The position numbers and the translations under genes were made by a program. From the NCBI GenBank assembly GCA_009780015.1, contig WRAW01000021.1, positions 1-34,484 on the forward strand: a DNA stretch of 34,484 bases. Direction: 5' to 3'. Positions 1 to 8,464 of the stretch are shown in pieces (positions within the stretch are counted from its first letter, which is position 1; each line of letters starts with the position of its first letter). Below the pieces are notes generated by a model. The model was not told the origin of the DNA. It did no database searches and saw nothing but the letters and a program-made list of their open reading frames with translations. This stretch comes from Defluviitaleaceae bacterium. Its GTDB lineage: Bacteria > Bacillota > Clostridia > Lachnospirales > WRAA01.

Positions 1-50
1 TAATTATTGAATCCTCCGTGGGAAACCTCTTGACCAGCTCTAAGAATGTC

Positions 51-87
51 ATAATAGCACCTCGTAACGCTTATTTAGTGCTATTAT
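51..87. promoter_or_regulatory. 10-bp perfect inverted repeat upstream of RHH gene
   Basis: ATAATAGCAC (51-60) and GTGCTATTAT (78-87) are perfect reverse complements separated by 17 bases, about 65 bases before the RHH gene start. No T-run follows directly, so an operator is at least as likely as a terminator of an upstream gene outside the window. The rest of 1-150 shows no gene, only AT-rich leader and the Shine-Dalgarno AAAGGAG before 152. Confidence 0.4.
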
Positions 88-151
88 ATCATATTAATTA
101 AACTATGTCAAGGGATAATTCCGTAATGAATTTTGAAAAGGAGCGTTTGTC

Positions 152-355
152 ATGCCCACTACAAAAGCTCAACAACGAGCAACAGCTAAATATCGTAAGG
201 ATAACTATGACCAGTTGAAGATAGAGGTAAGGAAAGGTAAAAAAGAACTGTTGCAAGCACATGCCGCTGAAATGGGAGAAAGTCTGAATGGTTTTGTAAA
301 TCGTGCCATTGATGAAGCTGTTAATAGAGACAAAAATGATGCCGCCTACGTATGA
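152..355 (+). CDS. Small ribbon-helix-helix (Arc-type) DNA-binding protein
   Basis: A 67-residue basic protein. The pattern is a short beta strand (LKIEVRKGKKE, about residues 22-32) followed by two helices with AAEMGESLNGFVNRAIDEAV. This matches Arc/RHH repressors, where the strand inserts in the DNA groove and the protein dimerises. Such proteins are often stand-alone regulators or antitoxins; no toxin-like gene lies next to it. The ATG is preceded by AAAGGAG at good spacing. The stop lies inside an intrinsic terminator (339-368), so it is probably transcribed alone. A decayed second copy lies at 3163-3284. The function as a DNA-binding protein is inferred from the fold pattern; the target is unknown. 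Confidence 0.7.
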   Translation: MPTTKAQQRATAKYRKDNYDQLKIEVRKGKKELLQAHAAEMGESLNGFVNRAIDEAVNRDKNDAAYV

Positions 356-368
356 ATGGCGTTTTTTC
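339..368 (+). terminator. Intrinsic terminator overlapping the RHH gene end
   Basis: ATGCCGC (339-345) pairs imperfectly (two G-U pairs, one mismatch) with ATGGCGT (356-362), followed by a T-run. The left arm is inside the coding region. The degenerate copy at 3268-3296 has the same arrangement with a perfect stem, which supports the reading. Confidence 0.5.
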
Positions 369-467
369 TTAGTTTGCGGCTCGTATACTGTGCATATAAA
401 AACTACCTATTTGACTTTTGGGGTATGGTGTGGTAGTGTTGATTCAAGACTTTTTAGTCATAGACAT

Positions 468-520
468 GAGGTCGTTTAGGCCCTGTTGCGACTCTATTAT
501 ATTAGGTCATTTACGACCTA
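468..520. promoter_or_regulatory. Candidate operator pair upstream of the XRE gene
   Basis: TAGGTCATTTACGACCTA at 503-520 is a perfect 6-bp inverted repeat around a 6-base spacer. A related imperfect copy, AGGTCGTTTAGGCCC, lies at 469-483. The spacing and AT-rich setting fit binding by the XRE protein encoded at 577 (autoregulation); this is inference. The 220-base gap 356-576 holds nothing else clear. Confidence 0.4.
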
Positions 521-576
521 TCAATAGTTTTTATAAGAATTTTTAATTATTTTCAATATTTACAGGAGACTAGAAT

Positions 577-813
577 ATGCCTAAAATTGCTGATAGAATA
601 AAAGAACTGCGAAAATCTAAAGGACTGTCCCAACGAGAAGTCGGGGAAGCCATAGGCATTACCGAAAGAAGCTACCGGCGATATGAAGCAGGGGACATGG
701 ATCCTTCCGCAACTAATATTGTCAATCTCGCAGACTTCTTTGGAGTTAGCGCTGACTATCTCTTGGGACGCACCAACCATTGGCAAGACGATAGCGGCAA
801 TATTAAGGTCTAA
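577..813 (+). CDS. XRE-family helix-turn-helix regulator
   Basis: A 78-residue Cro/CI-type regulator. The HTH runs over about residues 5-60: [20 protein letters not shown], then [13 protein letters not shown], then [19 protein letters not shown]. This last block is the typical end of the Firmicutes XRE domain. There is no second (sensor) domain, only a short polar tail. The ATG follows AGGAGA with normal spacing. The chemoreceptor gene starts 26 bases downstream, so the two are probably co-transcribed, an unusual pairing. The inverted repeat at 503-520 is a likely binding site. The family call is firm; the target genes are unknown. Confidence 0.85.
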   Translation: MPKIADRIKELRKSKGLSQREVGEAIGITERSYRRYEAGDMDPSATNIVNLADFFGVSADYLLGRTNHWQDDSGNIKV

Positions 814-839
814 AATTTATCATGCAGGGTGGTGTTTTT

Positions 840-3098
840 ATGAGAAAATATTACAATAATCTGAAAATAAGGGCCAAGATATTATTTGGATTTTGCGTAG
901 TTATAATTATTATGCTGCTTATGATAACATATACATTAGTGGGACTGATAGGGATAATACACTCGCATGAAAATCTTGCGAGCGGTCATTTTCTCAGAAG
1001 AGATACCCGTTATGACTATAGACATGCTTTTGAGGCAATGCAAGGACATACAAACGCTATGCTCATGTATGCGGGCATAGACGACGCGGATAATATAGAG
1101 TTGGCTTCTTATCGCGCTTATGAAGCTTTTTTAGATGCGCTGTCGTCACTGGAAGCTTACAATAGTCTGGTAATTAGGGATAATGACATACCGATTCAAG
1201 AAAAAGAATTAAGGCTGGTTGCCTCGAATCAAGTTGCGGCTATTTTAGAGGATTATTACAGAAATGTTATCCTCATTGTTTTGCAATATGCCTTAGGTGG
1301 AGATGTTGCGGCAGGCATACAAACAATACGTGACGGTCAGATAATATCTAATCATCTTTATGAAAGCAATGAGTTTTTAAATGGTATTTCAGATGTGTGG
1401 ATTGCCGGAATTGAAGCGGATAATAACCGCAACCAAACCTTGACCTATCTTATTATCACAATAGCGCTGATTTCGATTGTACTTGTTTCTATAATAATAA
1501 CAATATTGACGGCAAATTCTATCAGCAAACCGATAAAGAAACTATCTGAGTACGCATTGGATGTATCTCGCGGCAACTTTAGCGCGTCCGCAAAGTCAAA
1601 TAATAGAGATGAAATGAGTCGCTTGCAAAACCTTATTGTTGATATGACAGAGCCGATAGACCGCTTGATACACGACTTGGATTATATTAGAAGGGAAGCG
1701 GAAAAAGGCGGTCTTAGCATGCGTGTAAACATTGACGGCTATATGGGTTCTTATCAAGAAGCCGCAGAAGGTATAAACAGAGTTTTGGACATGTTTGTGG
1801 ATAACACTATGGAACTTTTAAATACTTTCGAGGATTATGCGCATGGAAATTTTGACAAGACATTAAGACCTTTGGAGGGAGAAAGCAAAATATTTAATGA
1901 AACAGCGAATGAAATGCAAAAGGAGCTTAAAAATATATATCAAACCGTACTCCAAGTAGTAGATAGTGGCGACCTGCATTACAGGCTTGACCCGACAAAG
2001 CATAAAGGAGACTGGAATACTTTGGTATCAAGCCTGAACCAACTGCTTGAATCTTTTACAATCCCTATTTCAGAGGCTAAAGATGCCCTGCAAGAAATAT
2101 CTAACGGCAATCTGTCTGTAAAAGTAACAGGTAGCTATCAGGGTGATTTTGCAATTATAGCCGGCGCGATAAACTCTACGGTAAATACTCTTAATAATTA
2201 TATCAGCGAGATGAGCCTTGTTTTATCCGCAATTGCTGATAAAGACCTAACACCATGTATAACCAGTGAATATCTGGGCGACTTTTCGGAAATGAAAAGA
2301 TCACTTAATAATATAGCGCAGAATTTAAATATAATACTTGGGGAGATCGATGTATCATCTCTAAAAATATCTGAGGGGATCGGCAAAATATCAGATATAA
2401 ACCAAAGCCTTGATAGAGGCGCCTCAGAGCAAAATGAAGCGTTAAACCATTTAAATGGCCTAATGTCCGTAATGCTCGAAAAAACAAGGAAGCAATCGGA
2501 AAGCGCCGCTCAAGCGGACAGCTTAGCGCTCCTTTCCAGGCAAAGCGCGGATACGGGAAGTGAAGATATGAAAGGGCTGCTTATAGCTATGGACGCTATT
2601 AATGAATCTTCTGAAAACATCGCAAAAGTTATAAAGGTTATTGAGGACATAGCTTTTAGGATAAACTTGCTGGCTCTAAACGCTGCCGTAGAAGCTGCGC
2701 GAGCAGGTAAACACGGCAGTGGGTTTGCCGTTGTTGCGGAAGAGGTGCGGGCTTTGGCAAACAGGAGCCAAGATTCGGCAACAGAGACCAAAAACCTCAT
2801 TGAGACATCTATAGCAAAAACACGGCAAGGGTCAATAATCGCTAATAAAACAGCAAACACATTAGAACAGGTGATTTCCAGCGTTAACGATATAAGTTGC
2901 ATTATTACTGATGTTTCTAATTCATCCGCAGAACAGACCGAAATGATTAATGATATTAACGAGTTTGTAAGTCGTATATCTAGCGTCACGGCATCTAACA
3001 CATCCATAATTGAAGAGGGAGTATCTGTTAGCCAAAACATCAATAGCCAAACGGAAACTTTTAGGTCTGTGGTTTCCGAGTTCAAGCTTAGACGGTAA
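840..3098 (+). CDS. Methyl-accepting chemotaxis protein (poly-HAMP chemoreceptor 1)
   Basis: Membrane chemoreceptor of 752 residues. The start at 840 is preferred over the in-frame ATG at 822 because AGGGTGG sits just before 840, while 822 has no ribosome site. TM1 is about residues 14-38 and a helical extracellular sensor spans about 40-200. TM2 is about 202-223 and leads into a HAMP domain. After this come several HAMP-like modules marked by repeated GNL/GDL and Y.GDF motifs (about 280-510), then the signalling domain. The hairpin tip near residue 604 reads [20 protein letters not shown]. Most receptors have QTN at the RIN position, so the kinase/CheW contact tip is altered. The gene is AT-rich compared with the other two receptors in the window and directly follows an XRE gene. 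The ligand cannot be read from sequence. Confidence 0.93.
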   Translation: MRKYYNNLKIRAKILFGFCVVIIIMLLMITYTLVGLIGIIHSHENLASGHFLRRDTRYDYRHAFEAMQGHTNAMLMYAGIDDADNIELASYRAYEAFLDALSSLEAYNSLVIRDNDIPIQEKELRLVASNQVAAILEDYYRNVILIVLQYALGGDVAAGIQTIRDGQIISNHLYESNEFLNGISDVWIAGIEADNNRNQTLTYLIITIALISIVLVSIIITILTANSISKPIKKLSEYALDVSRGNFSASAKSNNRDEMSRLQNLIVDMTEPIDRLIHDLDYIRREAEKGGLSMRVNIDGYMGSYQEAAEGINRVLDMFVDNTMELLNTFEDYAHGNFDKTLRPLEGESKIFNETANEMQKELKNIYQTVLQVVDSGDLHYRLDPTKHKGDWNTLVSSLNQLLESFTIPISEAKDALQEISNGNLSVKVTGSYQGDFAIIAGAINSTVNTLNNYISEMSLVLSAIADKDLTPCITSEYLGDFSEMKRSLNNIAQNLNIILGEIDVSSLKISEGIGKISDINQSLDRGASEQNEALNHLNGLMSVMLEKTRKQSESAAQADSLALLSRQSADTGSEDMKGLLIAMDAINESSENIAKVIKVIEDIAFRINLLALNAAVEAARAGKHGSGFAVVAEEVRALANRSQDSATETKNLIETSIAKTRQGSIIANKTANTLEQVISSVNDISCIITDVSNSSAEQTEMINDINEFVSRISSVTASNTSIIEEGVSVSQNINSQTETFRSVVSEFKLRR

Positions 3099-3162
3099 TG
3101 TAATAAAACTAAATTTCTTCATAATGAAACGCTACCGACTTTGCGTCGAACAACGCTTTTCA

Positions 3163-3284
3163 ATGTCTGCTGCAAAGTCTCAACAATGAGCAAGGGCGAA
3201 GTATCGCAAGGGAAACTAGGTTCTGTAAATCATGCCATTGATGAATCTGTCGACAGAAACAAGAATGATGCCGCCCACGCATGA
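3163..3284 (+). pseudogene. Decayed copy of the RHH gene at 152-355
   Basis: Aligns base by base with the RHH gene. The start reads M-S-A-A-K-S-Q-Q-stop-A-R-A-K-Y-R-K, against MPTTKAQQRATAKYRK in the intact copy. About 82 bases are then missing, and the end reads GSVNHAIDESVDRNKNDAAH (intact: GFVNRAIDEAVNRDKNDAAY). It carries an in-frame TGA at codon 9 and an out-of-frame deletion, so it cannot make the protein. Similarity continues through the 3' terminator. Together the two copies bracket the XRE gene and chemoreceptor 1. The 60 bases before it (3099-3162) hold no clear feature. Confidence 0.85.
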
Positions 3285-3296
3285 GCGGCATTTTTA
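3268..3296 (+). terminator. Intrinsic terminator after chemoreceptor 1
   Basis: Perfect 7-bp stem ATGCCGC / GCGGCAT (3268-3274 and 3285-3291) followed by TTTTTA. It is the 3' end of the RHH pseudogene and now ends transcription from the chemoreceptor gene. It may also partly stop the convergent transketolase operon, where the U-tract is weaker. Confidence 0.75.
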
Positions 3297-3321
3297 GTTT
3301 GTGACCCGTTATCGGGAAGGG

Positions 3322-4278
3322 CTAAACGGACTTATGATGGCTGAAAAAATTTTCTGTACGACTGGCGATTTCTATGGGATCAAGACCATATTTGTCCATC
3401 AGTTCGGCGTGCGGGCCGGATTCCGTGTAGCAGTCGGCGATGCCCAGCCTCAGGAGGGGAGTGGGGAGTAGGGAAGAAAGCACTTCGGCGACGGCGCCTC
3501 CCAGGCCGCCGACAATGTTATTCTCTTCCACAGCCACAATTCGTTTGGCTGTGCGGGCCGCGGCAAGGATAGCGTCTTCATCAATCGGCTTGACGCAGGG
3601 CATTTCGATGATTTGCGCGGAAATGCCTTTCTCGGCAAGCAGCTTGTCGGCCTGAAGTACGCGGTGGACGGCTGCTCCGTTGCAGATGAAGGCGATGTCT
3701 GCCCCTTCCGTCTTTATTGGGTTGGCCTTGCCGATTTCAAATTTATATGAATCGAAAACTTTTGGAACCTCTCCTCTGCCGACGCGCAGATAGACCGGCC
3801 CATTGTGGCGGGTAATTACCCGGGTAATCTCTTCGGTTGAGCAGCTATCGGCAGGAACCACCACCACAATGCCCGGGATGCAGCGCATAATCGAAACGTC
3901 TTCCAAACCCTGGTGAGTTGTGCCTTCCACGTTGCCGGAAAGCCCGCCCAGGCCGGAAATGACCTTGACGTCCAGGTTTGGATATGCGATAAATGACCGC
4001 ACCTGCTCCAGCATACGCATGGCGGCAAAAGGCGCGTACGTGGCGCAGAAGGCTTTGCCTCCGCAGGAGGCGATTCCTGCGGCCGTAAGAGCCATGTTTT
4101 GTTCGCTGATGCCGACATTTATTACACGATTGGGGAACTCTCTGCGCATAGGCTCATAACCCATTGATTTTGTGGTATCGGCGGAAACGGCGTAAATCTG
4201 CGGGTTTTCTTTGGCCATTTCCAGCAGGGACTTGCCGAAGGCATCCCTTGTTGAATAACTGTCATATACAACGCCCAT
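3322..4278 (-). CDS. Transketolase, C-terminal subunit
   Basis: A 318-residue protein covering the pyrimidine-binding and C-terminal domains of transketolase. NVGISEQNMALTAAGIA holds the glutamate that activates thiamine diphosphate. A glycine-rich GLGGLSGNVEGTTHQGLEDV segment and the C-terminal domain (IVAVEENNIVGGLGG) follow. The start is placed at the ATG at 4278, preceded by GGAGGG and two bases after the partner's stop; a longer reading frame upstream only overlaps the partner gene. With the N-terminal subunit it should form one thiamine diphosphate-dependent enzyme moving two-carbon ketol units between sugar phosphates. Split transketolases are common in Clostridia catabolic operons, for example AptAB of apiose use. 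It is the last gene of the operon. Confidence 0.92.
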   Translation of the reverse strand: MGVVYDSYSTRDAFGKSLLEMAKENPQIYAVSADTTKSMGYEPMRREFPNRVINVGISEQNMALTAAGIASCGGKAFCATYAPFAAMRMLEQVRSFIAYPNLDVKVISGLGGLSGNVEGTTHQGLEDVSIMRCIPGIVVVVPADSCSTEEITRVITRHNGPVYLRVGRGEVPKVFDSYKFEIGKANPIKTEGADIAFICNGAAVHRVLQADKLLAEKGISAQIIEMPCVKPIDEDAILAAARTAKRIVAVEENNIVGGLGGAVAEVLSSLLPTPLLRLGIADCYTESGPHAELMDKYGLDPIEIASRTENFFSHHKSV

Positions 4279-4280
4279 GG

Positions 4281-5105
4281 TTATATGCCCTCCGTGATTT
4301 CTTTCCGTGCCTGAGCGTATTCGGCTTCGGTGGGAATTTTCTGATGCCAGTCGTTGTTGTGCTCCATAAAGCTTACTCCCTTGCCCTTGACCGTGTGAGC
4401 GACAACGACGGTCGGGCGTCCGCGAAACGCGACGCCGCGCTCCAGCGCGCTGACGACTTCTTCCATGCTGTGGCCGTTGATCTCTATTACGTTCCAGTTG
4501 AAAGCGCGCCACTTGTCCACGATGGGTTCAATCGGAACAATATCGTCGGTGGCTCCGGTGCTTTGAAAGTGGTTGTAATCCACAATGGCTATCAGGTTGT
4601 CAAGTTTCAGAGCAGGAGCCGTAATCGCGGCTTCCCACACGTTTCCTTCCTGTAATTCTCCGTCCCCCAAAATGACGAATACCTGGCTGTTCTTCGCCTG
4701 GTCTTTCAGATAATAGGCCATGCCGAGGCCGGCGGAAAGGCCGTTTCCCAAGGAACCGGCAGTCATGTCGACGCCGGGGGTTTTGTTCATGTCGGGATGT
4801 CCTTGAAGATTGCCCCCCACGCGGCGGACGTCTTTGAGCCACTCCATCGGAAAATAGCCCCGCTGCGCCAAAGCCGCGTATATAACCGGACAGGCGTGTC
4901 CTTTGGACAAAATTAAGCGGTCACGATCAGCCCATGCCGGGTTTTTCGGATCAATATTCATGATGCGGTAATACAAAGCGGTGACAATATCCGCGCAGGA
5001 AAGCGCCGGACCCGGATGCGAAGGTCCCTGCGCCTTAAAGGCTATCTCCAAAATATTCAGCCGCGTTTCCTTGGCTCGTTCCTTCAGGTATGGAATATCA
5101 TGCAT
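4281..5105 (-). CDS. Transketolase, N-terminal subunit
   Basis: A 274-residue protein covering the pyrophosphate-binding domain. It has the thiamine diphosphate/Mg motif GDGELQEGNVWEA (from about residue 147) ending near VDYN, and conserved histidines in GPSHPG (30), SKGH (70) and QGHPD (103). The length fits the N-terminal half of split transketolases. The ATG at 5105 follows GGAGGG at rather long spacing. The stop is two bases from the next gene's start, so the two subunits are translationally linked. It lies 21 bases after the otnC-like gene in the same operon. This suggests that the pathway product is rearranged with pentose-phosphate intermediates. The exact acceptor is unknown. Confidence 0.92.
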   Translation of the reverse strand: MHDIPYLKERAKETRLNILEIAFKAQGPSHPGPALSCADIVTALYYRIMNIDPKNPAWADRDRLILSKGHACPVIYAALAQRGYFPMEWLKDVRRVGGNLQGHPDMNKTPGVDMTAGSLGNGLSAGLGMAYYLKDQAKNSQVFVILGDGELQEGNVWEAAITAPALKLDNLIAIVDYNHFQSTGATDDIVPIEPIVDKWRAFNWNVIEINGHSMEEVVSALERGVAFRGRPTVVVAHTVKGKGVSFMEHNNDWHQKIPTEAEYAQARKEITEGI

Positions 5106-5126
5106 TTTTACATCTTTCCCTCCGAA

Positions 5127-5729
5127 TTATAGTGTAATTGTATTCGCGGAGCTCTCATTCCTGAGAGACCAGGCGATTCTCGCGCCTTCCTCAAACTCTT
5201 CCAGCGCGTAAAACGCGGACAAAATATCGCTTCCTCCCGCAATAGGCCCGTGGTTTGCCAAAAGGTATCCGTTCGTATTTGAAATGCGTTCGGAAAACAG
5301 CGCAAACAGCTCCTCGGAGCCTGGAGGCGCGTACGGCACAAGGCATACGCTGCCAAGCCGCATACGCAGGTACGGCGTATAGGCTGGGATAACGTCCTGA
5401 TGGTTCTCGTGCGGCAGACATGACCAGAGTACGCTGTAAAAACTATGAGTATGTATTATGGCTTGTATGTTGGGTCGTTGTTTGTAAAGAGCGGTATGCA
5501 GCGGATATTCCTTGCTGGGCGCTATGTCTCCTGCATGTGCGCCCGTTTCGTCAATAAGGGCGAAGGAATCCGGCGTAAGGAAGCCGAAGCATGTGCCGCT
5601 TCCGGTAATATAGATGCCGTCCTGATGGCGAAAGCTCAGGTTTGCGGTTGAGCCGGAGGTTTTTCCGCGGTCGAACAGGCTTTTGGCAACCCAGATGGCC
5701 TGATCCATTGGCGTAAGCGATTCAACCAT
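5127..5729 (-). CDS. otnC: Class II aldolase/adducin family, OtnC-like 3-oxo-tetronate 4-phosphate decarboxylase
   Basis: A 200-residue zinc enzyme of the class II aldolase fold. Visible metal ligands are H93 and H95 in IIHTHSF and H160 in LANHGP; E74 in PSKEYPLH matches the catalytic acid position. It starts three bases after the kinase stop with AAGGGGGT ahead of the ATG. The family includes L-fuculose-phosphate aldolase, ribulose-phosphate 4-epimerase and OtnC. Pairing with a DUF1537 kinase is the hallmark of OtnC, which decarboxylates 3-oxo-tetronate 4-phosphate to dihydroxyacetone phosphate. The exact substrate is inferred from context; an aldolase on another phosphorylated sugar acid is possible. 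Confidence 0.8.
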   Translation of the reverse strand: MVESLTPMDQAIWVAKSLFDRGKTSGSTANLSFRHQDGIYITGSGTCFGFLTPDSFALIDETGAHAGDIAPSKEYPLHTALYKQRPNIQAIIHTHSFYSVLWSCLPHENHQDVIPAYTPYLRMRLGSVCLVPYAPPGSEELFALFSERISNTNGYLLANHGPIAGGSDILSAFYALEEFEEGARIAWSLRNESSANTITL

Positions 5730-5732
5730 GGC

Positions 5733-6980
5733 TTACCCCCTTGTCTGGTCAAAAGCCCGGCGGAAAAAGTCCGTTTGGCCGAAGTTGCCCGATTTTAGTA
5801 CAACGCGGATACCCTGACGTCTGGCCGGAATCATTACGGGAACTCCGAGAGCGATGCTTTCCCCTATGTGGAATGAGTCAAAGTCAAGCGCAAGAGTCAC
5901 GGCGCCGGATGTTTCCCCTCCCGCGACAATAATTCGCGAAAACCCGTTTTTAAAGGCTCGCTTTCCTACTTCCGAAAAAGTCTTTTCCAGCAAGGCGGCG
6001 GATGTTTCGGCGTCCTGCTCGCCGCGAGGCGCGCTGTATAAAAGAGGTTCATCATTTTGGTTTACGAAGCCCCACAGACTTTCAACCGTTTGACTGCCGT
6101 CAAGAAGCTTGCCTGGGTCTACGGCCAACGCGGCGCGCCCGCTGTCGCGATACTCCTTGATCTGAGCCTTGGTCGCGTCGGAGCAGCTTCCTGAAAGGGC
6201 GATTCCCTTGCCGGGGCATCTGCTGTCGATTACCGGGACATCCGCAAGTCCGTATTCCGACTTGTAGCGCTCGGCCAGGGGGGCCAGCAGCCCGGAACCG
6301 CCTGTGATAAGGCGCAGTCCTCCAAATACCTCGACAATTCGCCGTCCGTCGCTGCCGTCGGCATAATCGGGTATTACGTAGCAGCGCTTGTTTTTTTCCG
6401 CGCAACTTGCTGCCAATGCCGTAAGCTCCGCCTCTGGGCGATTCATGTCCGCGGCGTTCAGGACAAGGCAGGCGTACTTGCCCTGCGGTTCCATGAGCTT
6501 GGCCAGGTCGGAGTCCCACATGGGGTTTAGCGGGTGATTGCGCATATGGCTGTCGCTTAGGGGTATGCCGTCCACATACAAGAGTCCGTCTCTGACAACC
6601 CGCTTGTTAACAGGCAGAGCCGGGCATAGAAGAGTGTAGGGAATGTCGTATCTATCCAGCACCGCGTCCACCGTCGGGCCGATATTTCCTTTCGGAGTGG
6701 AATCAAAAGTGGAGCAATACTTGATGTAAAACTGTTTTGCGCCGCGCTTCTCAATAAAGCCGCACGCGTCAAGAGTATCCCGGACGGCTTCGTCTGCCGG
6801 AGCGTTGCGGGTTTTTAACGCTATAACCACTGCCGCGCAGTTTTGCAGGCTGTCGCTGTCTTGTGGCACGCCGTTGTACAGCATGGTCGGAATACCATTG
6901 TTGACCAAGAATGATGCCGCGTCGCTCGCGCCGGTAAAGTCGTCGGCGACGCATCCCAGCAGAAACGGTAAGCTTGTCAT
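5733..6980 (-). CDS. otnK: DUF1537 four-carbon sugar-acid kinase, OtnK-like
   Basis: A 415-residue ATP-dependent kinase of the four-carbon acid sugar kinase family. The N-terminal domain begins with LLGCVADDFTGASDAASFL, the family's acid-sugar-binding signature. The C-terminal nucleotide-binding domain holds IIVAGGETSGAVTLAL. The length fits OtnK (about 420 residues). Known members phosphorylate 3-oxo-tetronate at O4, but some act on erythronate, threonate or 3-oxo-isoapionate. It starts after AGGTG, with a 26-base leader between it and the repeat at 7007-7170. It is tightly linked to the otnC-like gene. No otnI (oxo-tetronate isomerase) gene is present in the operon. Confidence 0.87.
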   Translation of the reverse strand: MTSLPFLLGCVADDFTGASDAASFLVNNGIPTMLYNGVPQDSDSLQNCAAVVIALKTRNAPADEAVRDTLDACGFIEKRGAKQFYIKYCSTFDSTPKGNIGPTVDAVLDRYDIPYTLLCPALPVNKRVVRDGLLYVDGIPLSDSHMRNHPLNPMWDSDLAKLMEPQGKYACLVLNAADMNRPEAELTALAASCAEKNKRCYVIPDYADGSDGRRIVEVFGGLRLITGGSGLLAPLAERYKSEYGLADVPVIDSRCPGKGIALSGSCSDATKAQIKEYRDSGRAALAVDPGKLLDGSQTVESLWGFVNQNDEPLLYSAPRGEQDAETSAALLEKTFSEVGKRAFKNGFSRIIVAGGETSGAVTLALDFDSFHIGESIALGVPVMIPARRQGIRVVLKSGNFGQTDFFRRAFDQTRG

Positions 6981-7006
6981 TTCATCACCTGTCTTATTGT
7001 AGTATT

Positions 7007-7170
7007 AGGGCGTGTCCCCACTACGCAAAATGCATATCTTTGCGGCGGATTTTGCGCCCTTCGTCGTTGTTCGTTCCTTGCGTACCCAAGGGTACGCGGC
7101 GTCTCTCACGCCTAGAATGGCACAAAATCGCGCTCGCAAATATGCGCTTTTGATAGTGGGAACACGCCCT
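7007..7170. repeat. Nested palindromic repeat, copy E (variant ends)
   Basis: Ends are AGGGCGTGTCCCCACTA (7007-7023) and the reverse complement of its near-twin (7154-7170), 16 of 17 paired. The inside has TTTGCGGCGGATTTT on the left and CTCGCAAAT on the right. A central hairpin GCGTACCC-AA-GGGTACGC and the CCTAGAATGGC segment are also seen in the other copies. TA flanks both sides, as with Tc1/IS630-type target duplications. It sits between dctM and otnK and supplies the dctM stop codon. Confidence 0.85.
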
Positions 7171-8434
7171 ATTGCACGGCCCACATGGAGAGCGCCGGAA
7201 CAAACGTCACCAGCAACAGAACGAATGTCATTATGATGTAGAATGGAATAAGGCTCTTGTTCAGCCGGCCGAGGGGAACGCCAGACACAGAGCTGGCCAC
7301 AAACAATCCCGTTCCCACAGGCGGAGTAAGCAGGCCCATTGCCGCGTTAACTACAACGATAGCGCCAAAGTGCAGAAGGTCTACGCCCAATGAAACGGCT
7401 ACGGGAGCAAATATGGGCGTAAAAATCATGATCTTGGGGCCGCTGTCCATGAACAGGCCGATAATAATCATCAGTACGAGAATAATAAGCATCAGAAGCG
7501 TTTCATTGTCCGTAAGGTTCAGCATTATGCTCGAAACCGCCTGAGGTATCTGTTCCAGGGTCATCAGCCACCCGAAAAGTGAAGTCGCGGCGATAATCAT
7601 TGCGACTATGGCGGTGCTGAAAGAGGCTTCCATGCATATCTTGGGGATGTGTTTAATCTTTATCTCTTTGTACACAAACATGCCGATCAGAAAAGCGTAT
7701 AACGACACAACCGCTCCCGCTTCCGTAGGCGTAAAGACACCGCCAAATATTCCGCCGATAAGGATAATAGGCATCAACAAGGCAAGTATGGACTCCTTAA
7801 ACCTCTTCCACCGCTCGCCCCACGAGACCTTTCCTTCCTTGGGATAGCCCTTGATCCTGGCGTAAATATAGCCGTATATTAACACAAGAAAACCCATCAA
7901 CAAACCGGGAACCAGGGTGGCCATAAACAGGTTGCCTATGGAGACCTGGGCTGTTACGCCATAGATAATAATGGCAATGCTGGGGGGGATGATAAGAGCT
8001 ACCACGCCCGAAGAAGCCACAAGCGCCGCCGAGAAAGCCGGGTCATAGTTGCGCTTCTTCATTTCGGGCAGCATTATAGTGCCAAGCGCCGCCACATTGG
8101 CCACGCCTGAGCCGGTAATGGTTCCGAGGGCAATGCCGGAAGCGCCGACCACAAGAGCCAGGCTGCCCCGGATATTTCCAAGGAAGGCAAGAGCAAGGTT
8201 TATTATCCTGGAAGTAATGCCGCCATGGCCCATCAATGTGCCCGCCAGCATAAACAAGGGTATGGCCATAAGCGGAAAAGAGTCCAGCCCCGTGTACATT
8301 CGCTGCGTAAATATAGTTATCGGATAGCCCGAAACAGTTATAATTCCAAGAGACGCCAACGCAATCGAAAACCCAACCGGAACCCCCAGTATCAGCAGTA
8401 CAAAAAAAGTAACAAACAGTAAGATTCCAATCAT
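7169..8434 (-). CDS. dctM: TRAP transporter large membrane subunit DctM
   Basis: A 421-residue, highly hydrophobic protein with about twelve membrane segments. Family motifs include PLFMLAGTLM near residue 58, the glycine/serine-rich GTITGSGVANVAALG segment, and LLTPPVGTGLFV near the end. It carries solute across the membrane with a sodium or proton gradient, fed by DctP. The start ATG at 8434 follows AAAGGA. The stop TAG is made by the junction with repeat copy E, so the last codons may have been set by that insertion; the protein length is still normal for the family. Confidence 0.95.
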   Translation of the reverse strand: MIGILLFVTFFVLLILGVPVGFSIALASLGIITVSGYPITIFTQRMYTGLDSFPLMAIPLFMLAGTLMGHGGITSRIINLALAFLGNIRGSLALVVGASGIALGTITGSGVANVAALGTIMLPEMKKRNYDPAFSAALVASSGVVALIIPPSIAIIIYGVTAQVSIGNLFMATLVPGLLMGFLVLIYGYIYARIKGYPKEGKVSWGERWKRFKESILALLMPIILIGGIFGGVFTPTEAGAVVSLYAFLIGMFVYKEIKIKHIPKICMEASFSTAIVAMIIAATSLFGWLMTLEQIPQAVSSIMLNLTDNETLLMLIILVLMIIIGLFMDSGPKIMIFTPIFAPVAVSLGVDLLHFGAIVVVNAAMGLLTPPVGTGLFVASSVSGVPLGRLNKSLIPFYIIMTFVLLLVTFVPALSMWAVQ

Positions 8435-8464
8435 ATAAGCACATTCCTTTTCGTAAGTTTACTT

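Noticed and set aside
4279-4512. N-terminal extension of the transketolase C-subunit reading frame
   Set aside because: It only reads the partner gene in another frame; the ATG at 4278 has a good ribosome site and the normal family N-terminus.
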